Shown: in pieces, positions 46,119 to 54,078 of the stretch
Position numbering within the stretch: position 1 is the first letter of the stretch
Layout: each line of letters begins with the position of its first letter
Assembly: GCA_002435755.1 (NCBI GenBank)
Contig: DIYH01000024.1
Span: 512,598 to 576,597, forward strand
Direction of reading: 5' to 3'
Origin: Flammeovirgaceae bacterium UBA6059
GTDB taxonomy: Bacteria; Bacteroidota; Bacteroidia; Cytophagales; Cyclobacteriaceae
DNA length: 64,000 nt
Program-made: the position numbers and the translations under genes
Notes under the pieces: generated by a model
Seen by the model: only the letters and a program-made list of their open reading frames with translations
What the model was told of the DNA's origin: nothing
The model's database searches: none

Positions 46119-49100
46119 ATGCCTTTCCAGTCAAATGCTTATTCGTCGATAAAAAACATCAGCCAGCTATTGATGATAGCTTGGTTCATCATTTTACCTG
46201 TATCGATAGCCCGTGCCCAACTTTCGGGACAGTATACTGTAGGAAACAGCGCGGGTAGTGACTATGCCACGCTTACAGAAGTAGTTGCCTCACTTCAAAG
46301 TAACTCTGTCGTCGGGGACTTAAACTTTGTCCTTGAATCAGGCACGTATGAAGACGTCTTAGCGTTTACTAGTCTCAACAATGGAGGCTATTCAATATCC
46401 ATTCAAGGAGAGGATGCCATAAACACCGTACTAAAGCCAAACAATGTAGCTGTAGGTGGAACGGCCGGAATCAGCCTGCTTGGGGTCGATCACATCACAT
46501 TTGAGAACCTGACCGTAGATATGAGTAATATTTCCTCTTCTACCTATTCGATGAATTCGAATAGAACTCAGGGTATCTATGTCGAAGATGTTACTGATTT
46601 GCTTTTTGATGAAGTTCATTTCTCCAACGCGAACTCCACTGGTGTGAACCCCGATTACATCAGCTCCAGTATCTATCTCTATACGGTCGAAAATGTAGTT
46701 GTGAACAACTGCACTTTCAGCGGTGCAGCTAATCACATTCGGTTCCGGGAATACTCAGATATCACGATCACGAATTGTGACTTTAGCACAAGTCAAAGAC
46801 CTATTAATGGATCCGTGAATGGGTCGGTAACTGGAGATGGCTTATTGGTCAGTTCAAATACAATGAGCAATGTGGTGCAAGGGATGTTTATGAACGCTGG
46901 CAGAGACATAAATAGTGGGATTACGAATATCACTATTGAAAACAACGTCATCACATCAGTAGACAATGCACTGGATCTGAGAGGGCTACATGATTTCGAA
47001 ATCAGAAACAACACCATAACAACAAGTGAGGATGATGGCATTGGTATAGAAGTTTCTTATACAGGTGTAGGACTGATAGAAAACAATATCATCGATGCTT
47101 ATCAGGGAATTTATTCATTCACCAATTCGGATGATGCCTCAGTAACAACAGTTGCCAACAACATGGTCAAAGGAGTGGAATATGCTGTTCGGTTTAGCGC
47201 GAACAACAATTCCCAACTCTATCACAACACATTGTACAGTTCTGCGGAAGGTGATATCTCGGATAACGGTGATGGAACCTATAGGATTAATGACCCCTGG
47301 AGCGTCATACTGCTTCAAGGTTTTCTGGATACTGTCTATGTGGTAAACAACATCATATCGGGAAAGTATTTGGGTGATGGATTCTATAACTCAGGAATTG
47401 AAATAGACTATCCCACCTTCGATACGCTTTACATCAACTACAATTTATATGATACAGCGCTCACGTCGATCATAGGCGAAGACCTGGGAAGATTGGAAAT
47501 AGAGGATATAGATGAGGAAATATTAACACTATCGGAATGGCAAAAAGACGATCGGGAACTAGATATCAATTCTCGAGCTCCGGATTATGACGGGTCACTC
47601 TTTGTATCGGAAGACGACTTGCATATTACCGATGTAGTGGACTTTCGTTTTGGTAAATATATGGCTGACCTAAGTACTGATATAGATGGCCATATAAGGT
47701 TAGAGACTATAGGTGTTGATGTCGGAGCGGATCAGTACGTCGGTGAAGTTTTTGATTCTTTCTCTTGTCTGGATATTTATGATAACACTAATTTCGGAAC
47801 GAACATCAATGGTGCTGAGTTTTGCTTTGTAAATAGCTGTAGCGAAAGTTTGGAAGCAGATACCATCATTCTTGATTACGAAACCAATGCCAATGACTTT
47901 TCCATAACCAACCTGGAGTTTGAAGTTTCAGATAATGACATTGATGTCACTTTTGATCTGTACTATCAAGGCGCCTACTTAACAGTTTACAACCATCTTT
48001 TTGAGATTGTACAAGATGATGTCGAGGAAGATAGCACCTACTCAAGCAACCTTCGCATCATGTACGATGATGATTCAGAGACGACCCTTGACCATTGCTT
48101 CTCACTGAATTTTGATTTTTCGCTTGCACCAGGTGGAAGCTGTGGAGTAGCCTTTTCAGCAGCAGTTGGCAGCAATACTACTGATTACTCCAAAGGCGAT
48201 CAGTGGTATACTTACACCAACAATACTTCAGATCTACAATATGTACAGGTGACTTCTTATGGGTACACTACCGAGGCAACCGATCTGCATTTATATACCG
48301 ATTGCGATGATACAAGGGCCGACTATGGAAATGAATATGATGGTGGAGATGCTCAATCAGATCGCACGGCGGCAGTCTACCCGGGAGAAACATTATATAT
48401 TCATTGGGAAGATGATCATAACTCAAGTAATGAATTCAACTGGCATCTAGGTTATCAGGACATTCAGACCTATGGAGCGTTGGAGTGTGATACTACAGTT
48501 CAGATCTTCGAAGGTTCCAATACCTATCCTTACTTAAGCGCGGATGGTCAGCGTAAGTTTTACTATGTTAACGAAAGTAGTGTACTTGAACTTTTAACTG
48601 TTTCGAGCACAACAGAATCGCGCATTGCCTTGCGCGATGGTTGTGATGGTAATTTCTATAAACGGACTCAGTTTGAGGAAAATCCCGTTACCGGAATGTT
48701 CATAGAGCCTGAAGACACTGTCTTTATTCAAGTTGAGGGTGGAGCAGACATATATGAACCATACGATTTGGAAATAGACATAAGCAGCTCCGATTTCGAT
48801 GGCATAACATGTAGCGGAGCAACGGAAGTTGAAGAGTTTGGTGATTACATAGCGAATATGCGTCCAGGACATGGAACAGCCTGGTTTTCATATGTCAACA
48901 ACACAGACACAACTCAAGCTATTCAAGTGACCAGCTGCTTAGGTCAAAGCAGCGGGTTAAGTTTAATTGTTCCTACGTTGTATCACTCTTGTGACGAAAG
49001 TAGTTCTGGATCGAGTATCAGAACTATTGCGGATACAGAATTCTGTGATAAAAACGGCAATTCTGCATCAAGAGCTATTAATTATGTAAAATCAGGAGAA

Positions 49101-50771
49101 ACTATCTATATTAATTGGTTTGATGATACAGGTAGTAGTATTGACGAGGACTTTAACTGGAGTCTAAATCCGTATTATGGCTACATAGGAGGACTTAGTT
49201 GCGAAGATCCGGTAAGGGTAGACGAAGGAACTCACTTAGCGAATGATGAATTTGATGAGCAATGGTATTTGTTCACCAATGAAAGTGCTGACTCATTATA
49301 CACAGTCAAAATAAGTTCTTGTGGCACCATTGCCGACGCGACGAATATCATAGTTTACGATTCATGCGGAGGTGATGCGTTAGCTCAATCAGATGGAGAC
49401 AATGCGAGTTGTAGCGATAACCCTTACTCTTCGGAAATCATTGAGGAGGTATATCCAAGAGACGCCTTATATATGGTTTGGCTCAACACCGGAGATTATA
49501 TTGTGTATGATTGGACGCTTGAAATCCAATCCAAGGCATTTGTTTGTGTTGATACGGACGAGAGCATTTCACTTGAAATTGAAGTATGCGATGAATACGA
49601 GTTTGACGGTGAGCTCCTATCGGAATCAGGTAGATACTTCGCGTCGTTGCAATCTCAGCAGGGATGTGATTCCCTGGTCACGCTGGACCTCACTATTTTG
49701 GAGCCTACGAGTAGTAGTACAGACGTGAGCGCCTGTGAGAGCTACGACTGGAATGGTACGACCTTTACAACTTCCGGCACTTACCAGGAATTGCTGACTA
49801 ACGCCGCAGGTTGCGATAGCACAGCGACACTTGTGCTGACGATTCTCGAACCATCTGCCGGTTCTGATGATGTCAGTGCTTGTAGTAGCTATTTGTGGGA
49901 AGGGGAGGAGTTGACGACCTCTGGAGTTTATGAGAAGACACTGGTTAATGCTGCGGGTTGTGATAGTATAGCCACCCTTGACCTTACAATTCTGGAACCA
50001 ACCTCTAGTCTCGATGAAGTTACCCATTGCGATAGCTACGAGTGGGGAGGTGTGATATACGTTGAATCAGGCAGCTATGAACAGCTTCTGACCAATGCCG
50101 CTGGCTGTGATAGCACCGCCGTGCTCGATTTGACTATTCTGGTAAGTACTACTGGCGAAGAGGCAGTCGAAGCTTGCACGAGTTATGAATGGCAGGGCAT
50201 CACCTATGATGCTTCGGGAGTATATGAGACGATGCTGCTCAACCAGTCTGGTTGTGATAGTACGGCCACTTTGGACCTGACTATCCTACCGGAACCAAAT
50301 GCTCAACTGGAGGTAGTTGATGATCGATTGACCTTATCAGAAATCAATGCGGGCGACTCGTATCAATGGTATGATTGTGCAACCGATCTACCGATCGCCG
50401 GAGCAACCGGGCCGGCTTTTGAGTCATCAGAAGATGGAGAATACTACATAGAAGTGAGCAACGGACTATGTACAGTGATATCTCTATGTACTGAAGCGAT
50501 CATGGTGGTTACCTCTGCAGAGGAGGTCAGGTCGCCTGAGATCAAGCTTTATCCTAATCCAGCCAAAAATTATTTGAATATTGAATTGGGTGAATACTAC
50601 GAGGAAGTACAGCTGGAGATAATAGACATGTCCGGAAAACAGCTTCAATCGAGCTCAGCCTTTTCAACGGACAGGCTACAGGTAGACCTAGGACAATGGA
50701 CTGGTATCCTAGTGGTAAGAATAAGCGCCAGCGAAGGAGTAATTCTTCAATCGCGCGTGCTGGTAAGATAA
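46119..50771 (+). CDS. Giant T9SS surface protein with beta-helix, PPC-like domains and Cys repeats (module E)
   Basis: A 1550-aa protein with signal sequence ending ILPVSIARAQ. A right-handed beta-helix spans ~35-545 (GSDYATLTEVVASLQSN). The middle, ~590-1140, is absent from its paralogues. It has four related beta-sandwich units marked by DQWYTYTNNTSDLQYVQVTS, RKFYYVNESSVLELLTVSS, AWFSYVNNTDTTQAIQVTS and EQWYLFTNESADSLYTVKIS. They resemble pre-peptidase C-terminal (PPC) domains, usually appended to secreted enzymes. Five Cys repeats (~1151-1390), an Ig-like segment and a type A sorting domain (IKLYPNPAKNYLNIELGEYY ... QSRVLVR) follow. Its promoter faces the 43960 regulator. Confidence 0.92.
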   Translation: MPFQSNAYSSIKNISQLLMIAWFIILPVSIARAQLSGQYTVGNSAGSDYATLTEVVASLQSNSVVGDLNFVLESGTYEDVLAFTSLNNGGYSISIQGEDAINTVLKPNNVAVGGTAGISLLGVDHITFENLTVDMSNISSSTYSMNSNRTQGIYVEDVTDLLFDEVHFSNANSTGVNPDYISSSIYLYTVENVVVNNCTFSGAANHIRFREYSDITITNCDFSTSQRPINGSVNGSVTGDGLLVSSNTMSNVVQGMFMNAGRDINSGITNITIENNVITSVDNALDLRGLHDFEIRNNTITTSEDDGIGIEVSYTGVGLIENNIIDAYQGIYSFTNSDDASVTTVANNMVKGVEYAVRFSANNNSQLYHNTLYSSAEGDISDNGDGTYRINDPWSVILLQGFLDTVYVVNNIISGKYLGDGFYNSGIEIDYPTFDTLYINYNLYDTALTSIIGEDLGRLEIEDIDEEILTLSEWQKDDRELDINSRAPDYDGSLFVSEDDLHITDVVDFRFGKYMADLSTDIDGHIRLETIGVDVGADQYVGEVFDSFSCLDIYDNTNFGTNINGAEFCFVNSCSESLEADTIILDYETNANDFSITNLEFEVSDNDIDVTFDLYYQGAYLTVYNHLFEIVQDDVEEDSTYSSNLRIMYDDDSETTLDHCFSLNFDFSLAPGGSCGVAFSAAVGSNTTDYSKGDQWYTYTNNTSDLQYVQVTSYGYTTEATDLHLYTDCDDTRADYGNEYDGGDAQSDRTAAVYPGETLYIHWEDDHNSSNEFNWHLGYQDIQTYGALECDTTVQIFEGSNTYPYLSADGQRKFYYVNESSVLELLTVSSTTESRIALRDGCDGNFYKRTQFEENPVTGMFIEPEDTVFIQVEGGADIYEPYDLEIDISSSDFDGITCSGATEVEEFGDYIANMRPGHGTAWFSYVNNTDTTQAIQVTSCLGQSSGLSLIVPTLYHSCDESSSGSSIRTIADTEFCDKNGNSASRAINYVKSGETIYINWFDDTGSSIDEDFNWSLNPYYGYIGGLSCEDPVRVDEGTHLANDEFDEQWYLFTNESADSLYTVKISSCGTIADATNIIVYDSCGGDALAQSDGDNASCSDNPYSSEIIEEVYPRDALYMVWLNTGDYIVYDWTLEIQSKAFVCVDTDESISLEIEVCDEYEFDGELLSESGRYFASLQSQQGCDSLVTLDLTILEPTSSSTDVSACESYDWNGTTFTTSGTYQELLTNAAGCDSTATLVLTILEPSAGSDDVSACSSYLWEGEELTTSGVYEKTLVNAAGCDSIATLDLTILEPTSSLDEVTHCDSYEWGGVIYVESGSYEQLLTNAAGCDSTAVLDLTILVSTTGEEAVEACTSYEWQGITYDASGVYETMLLNQSGCDSTATLDLTILPEPNAQLEVVDDRLTLSEINAGDSYQWYDCATDLPIAGATGPAFESSEDGEYYIEVSNGLCTVISLCTEAIMVVTSAEEVRSPEIKLYPNPAKNYLNIELGEYYEEVQLEIIDMSGKQLQSSSAFSTDRLQVDLGQWTGILVVRISASEGVILQSRVLVR
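49570..50290 (+). repeat. Tandem ~44-aa two-cysteine repeats in module E protein
   Basis: Five units are present. The order CESYDWNG, CSSYLWEG, CDSYEWGG, CTSYEWQG parallels the last four units of the 28615 gene. Confidence 0.85.
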
Positions 50772-50897
50772 TTTCTATAGCTGATTACTGAGAGTCCTGA
50801 TCGTTGTTGGGACTTTCTTTTAGCTCAATAATCATCATATAAGTTTACTCCACAGCAATAGTCAGATGAGGGGAAAGGAGGCATGTACCTCCTTTTT
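50772..50897 (+). terminator. Conserved 3' element, copy 5 (two hairpins)
   Basis: Hairpin 1 pairs GTCCTGAT (50794) with GTTGGGAC (to 50813), using several wobble pairs. The linker reads TTTACTCCACAGCAATAG. Hairpin 2 pairs GGAGG (50877-50881) with CCTCC (50888-50892), followed by TTTTT. Confidence 0.8.
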
Positions 50898-50969
50898 CTT
50901 GTTAAAGGGGTTGGGTATTGGTGTGGTGGACGCGTAGTAGTGTTGAAAGTCAAACAAACCACTAGTGCC

Positions 50970-51131
50970 ATGAACCTACTAAACTCACTATTCTCAAAGA
51001 AAAACGCCCAGGGCCTTAAAATCTCCAAAATGAATGAGGACTGGGTAGTATTGAAGGAATTCGATATTGTCTATATGGGTAGCAAGTCAAATTGCGAAAA
51101 CTATTTAGACCAAATGGCGGCCATTTACTAG
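50970..51131 (+). CDS. Small cytosolic protein, 53 aa, function unknown
   Basis: The ATG at 50970 gives a 53-aa product: MNLLNSLFSKKNAQGLKISK, then MNEDWVVLKEFDIVYMGSKS, NCENYLDQMAAIY. The amphipathic helix followed by a compact strand region (WVVLKEFDIVYMGSK) and a C-terminal helix looks like a real small folded protein, not a chance frame. No signal or membrane helix. I do not recognise the family. It is followed 100 nt later by the FN3/YHYH lipoprotein gene. Confidence 0.6.
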   Translation: MNLLNSLFSKKNAQGLKISKMNEDWVVLKEFDIVYMGSKSNCENYLDQMAAIY

Positions 51132-51231
51132 CGGTCAGCAATTGTCAATCCTAATCGTAAACCATCTGTTTCAGATCTCGAGCCAAAACTCACAGCTATA
51201 TCAATTCAAACCAAATCAACTTATACCAACT

Positions 51232-53058
51232 ATGAAGAATTACTTACTACTATTGATACTACCATTGCTGGTAGTTGCTTCTTGTGGGGAGGACGAGCCT
51301 TCCGACATGGCAGAACCCAACAAAAATCCTGGTTCATTTACGGTAACTGTTTTGAACATCACACCATCAACTGCGCGACTTGAATGGTCGGCTGCTTCAG
51401 ATACCGATGGTGATGTCGTTTCGTACGCTGTGACACTCGGTGGCATTGTACTTTCAAGTGACCTAACTGCTACCAGGTTGGATATAAGTGATCTTGATCC
51501 AGAGACATCTTACAACGGATCTGTTATTGCTAGCGATGGGAACGGTGGTGAAAGCATTGCTACCTTTTCATTTAGTACACCTGCGGTGGAGGAGCCTGTT
51601 ACAAATGAACCTCCTGGAGCATTTACAGTAGAGGTGTCTGACATATCTGCGAACGCGGCTACTCTTGAATGGTCCTCTGCTGAAGATCCTGATGGCGATG
51701 ATGTCACGTACAGCGTACAATTGGGAGGAGAGACCTTAACGACTGATTTGTCCAATACAAGTTTCGACTTGTCGGAACTGACTCCTGAAACTGAGTACGA
51801 AGGAATTGTGACAGCAAGCGACGGAAATGGAGGTGAATCAATGGCGAACTTCTCATTTACAACCCTTGCAGAAATGACACCACCTATGAACCAGGACCCA
51901 GAAGATTTTATGGTAATGGTAACAGACATAGCGCAAACTACCACAACACTGGATTGGGATGCAGCAGTAGATCCTGATGGTGACGATATCACTTACGATG
52001 TGTTGTTGGCGGGAAGCCCCGTAGCTACTGACTTAGCTGAAACCATCTACGAATTGACAGGGCTTGATCCTGACGCAGTATACGAAGGTGTGATTGTGGC
52101 GAAAGATGGAAATGGTGGTCAAAGCAGTGCCTTTTTCTCTTTCGTTACACTGGAGGAAGTAACGACCGAAACGCCTACTATCATTGAAGATTATTTCAAT
52201 GATTCTTTTGTCTCAATGCAGATCGTCATGGCTCAGTTGGAAGACGGCACTATGGCCGAATGTTATCAAATCGCTTTCACTGGAGATGGCGTAGACGGAG
52301 ACGTGGGACCCTACTGCCCGGAGACAGTTAACGATATTGGAGGGCTGGCGGTATATGATGGGGAGACAAATCCTGGGTTGAGAAATATCAATGCCAATTT
52401 CCTGGCAGATCTTGAAGCTGACGGTTGGGATATCGTTGACGCAAATGGCAATGTCAATACAGACGATCTATCAGGCCCTCCCTCATCGATGAATGTATCC
52501 ACGTGTATACATGTGCCATATGATCCCAACTTCACCTTTGTATACTTGATTCCGGTTACACCGAAGCTTGCGAACTCTAATAATGTCATCTCTCAAATCG
52601 AGAACATTGGGGTATCAGTGGATGGAACACCGCTCACTGGAGATCCCCCCTCTGCAACGAGCGGACCTGGTGGCATGCAGAGTGGCAATAGCAGCCAGAT
52701 CAATTTCCCATCGATCGACCCATGTGGTGGTCATCCTGACCCTGCCGGTTACTATCACGCACATTTCATTCCTCAGGTCATGGATCAAGTGTTAGCAGCC
52801 AATGGTATTACAGAAATCAGCTGCACACTTTTCGAGCAGACCACAGGAACGACATTAGCAGGTTTTGCAAAAGATGGATTCCCGGTTTACGCCTACGCGG
52901 AGATGCCATCCGATCTGGATGACTGCAATGGCAGAACCGCCGCTACTCCTGAGTATCCTGATGGGATTTATCATTATGTGGCCAGTACTACAGAGGCGCC
53001 TAATATGCCGCCTTGTCTGAAGGGAGTTGCAACCGTTGAAAGTTTTGAAATTCAATAG
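51232..53058 (+). CDS. Lipoprotein with three fibronectin III domains and a YHYH domain
   Basis: The ATG at 51232 gives a lipoprotein signal (MKNYLLLLILPLLVVASCG, then EDEPSD). Three fibronectin type III repeats follow at ~30-310, each with the same core (ARLEWSAASDTDGDVVSYAV; ATLEWSSAEDPDGDDVTYSV; TTLDWDAAVDPDGDDITYDV). A C-terminal ~290-residue region contains HPDPAGYYHAHFIPQVM and GIYHYVASTTEAPNMPPCL, the signature of YHYH-domain proteins, whose biochemical role is not established. The 608-aa product is probably displayed on the outer membrane. The next gene starts 2 nt after its stop, so they form an operon. Confidence 0.9.
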   Translation: MKNYLLLLILPLLVVASCGEDEPSDMAEPNKNPGSFTVTVLNITPSTARLEWSAASDTDGDVVSYAVTLGGIVLSSDLTATRLDISDLDPETSYNGSVIASDGNGGESIATFSFSTPAVEEPVTNEPPGAFTVEVSDISANAATLEWSSAEDPDGDDVTYSVQLGGETLTTDLSNTSFDLSELTPETEYEGIVTASDGNGGESMANFSFTTLAEMTPPMNQDPEDFMVMVTDIAQTTTTLDWDAAVDPDGDDITYDVLLAGSPVATDLAETIYELTGLDPDAVYEGVIVAKDGNGGQSSAFFSFVTLEEVTTETPTIIEDYFNDSFVSMQIVMAQLEDGTMAECYQIAFTGDGVDGDVGPYCPETVNDIGGLAVYDGETNPGLRNINANFLADLEADGWDIVDANGNVNTDDLSGPPSSMNVSTCIHVPYDPNFTFVYLIPVTPKLANSNNVISQIENIGVSVDGTPLTGDPPSATSGPGGMQSGNSSQINFPSIDPCGGHPDPAGYYHAHFIPQVMDQVLAANGITEISCTLFEQTTGTTLAGFAKDGFPVYAYAEMPSDLDDCNGRTAATPEYPDGIYHYVASTTEAPNMPPCLKGVATVESFEIQ

Positions 53059-53060
53059 TC

Positions 53061-53684
53061 ATGAGAGTTAACCTAACACTAGTTTTCTTTTTTGGCGTTT
53101 TTGCAGTCTTTGCACACAACCCTCTCACATCAAGAGTGGAGTTACATGCAAACTTTGAGAAAGGGGCCCTATTGGACATCTATCTTACACAGGCCGGCGT
53201 TCATAATGCATTGACTGCAAACTATCCGGATGTTGCTTTTGGCGAAATGGAGTTGGATGAATATAAGGGATACATTATAAGATATCTCAAGGAACGAATC
53301 CAGCTAGTCGCGGATGGCAACCTTTTGGAGGTTGGTGGAGGTGCTATTAAGCTTGGAACTCATCAGACGGATGTAAAGCTGTATGTCACCAACTATCCAG
53401 ACCATGCTGCTCAGCTTGAAGTGAAGATCGATGCTTTTAAGGAAAACGGACATCAGCAGACTGTTTTCTGGTGGTATACACCAGAGGAAACTTCCAAAGC
53501 AGTACTATCCAAAAACAATGATTTTAGGGCAAGTTTCGGTGGTGGGCTCGCATCGAACATCGAAACAGCAGGTCTTGACAGATCATCATTCATTCTGATA
53601 ATGACGCTATTGGCATTGGTACTAGCAGCAATGATGGTCCTTTTTGTAAGGAGTAAAATGGCCCAGGCCATAGAGGGTGCTTAG
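53061..53684 (+). CDS. Exported protein with C-terminal membrane anchor, partner of YHYH protein
   Basis: A 207-aa protein. The signal peptide (MRVNLTLVFFFGVFAVFAH) is followed by an extracytoplasmic beta-rich domain (SRVELHANFEKGALLDIYLT; DVKLYVTNYPDHAAQLEVKI). A single C-terminal transmembrane helix (SSFILIMTLLALVLAAMMVL) ends with a short basic tail. Topology: periplasmic domain tethered to the inner membrane. The N-terminal domain somewhat resembles exported domains found beside HupE/UreJ-type proteins, but I am not certain of a family. Translationally linked to the YHYH lipoprotein by a 2-nt gap. Confidence 0.8.
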   Translation: MRVNLTLVFFFGVFAVFAHNPLTSRVELHANFEKGALLDIYLTQAGVHNALTANYPDVAFGEMELDEYKGYIIRYLKERIQLVADGNLLEVGGGAIKLGTHQTDVKLYVTNYPDHAAQLEVKIDAFKENGHQQTVFWWYTPEETSKAVLSKNNDFRASFGGGLASNIETAGLDRSSFILIMTLLALVLAAMMVLFVRSKMAQAIEGA

Positions 53685-53838
53685 TCCTTATTCATTATTG
53701 CAGCTGACCATATTGGGGTGCTACCGCAAATGGGTGGACGCGGAGGCAATGGAATGTATCAATTCATTCCGGTAGGTCTGAAATTGTGAGATAAGAATAA
53801 GTATTGTGGTGGAAGTGATTCATGGTACCCAATACTCA
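53685..53838. other. Intergenic region, possible gene debris
   Basis: No start-to-stop gene is evident. It ends in CTCATAAGATAA, which matches the last codons of the T9SS surface genes (CTGGTAAGATAA) immediately before the 3' element copy at 53839, suggesting a mostly deleted surface-protein gene. Confidence 0.4.
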
Positions 53839-53900
53839 TAAGATAATTTTTATAGCTGGTTACTGAGGGTTCTGGTTCATACCAGAACCTTCTTTAAAAG
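53839..53900 (+). terminator. Orphan copy of the conserved 3' element (first hairpin only)
   Basis: AAGATAATTTTTATAGCTGG and TACTGAGGGT match the start of the 3' element. Hairpin 1 here is a perfect 9-bp stem, GGTTCTGGT-TCAT-ACCAGAACC (53868-53889), followed by TTCTTT. Its stem sequence differs at most positions from the other copies yet pairs fully. The linker and hairpin 2 are missing. The remaining ~180 bp to the next gene has no recognisable content. Confidence 0.75.
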
Positions 53901-54078
53901 CATGGATTGCTTTAGGAAGTTAGTCTCCGGTGCGATGGACAGCACAATAACCATCACTATTGTCTAGGGTATGAGCCAGTGATCCATTGTTGGAAGATAG
54001 AAACACAATCTTGTCACTTAAAATGTTATAAGTATTCGATAGCGACCCGCTGTGGATCGTTGAGCATGAGAGTTTAAC

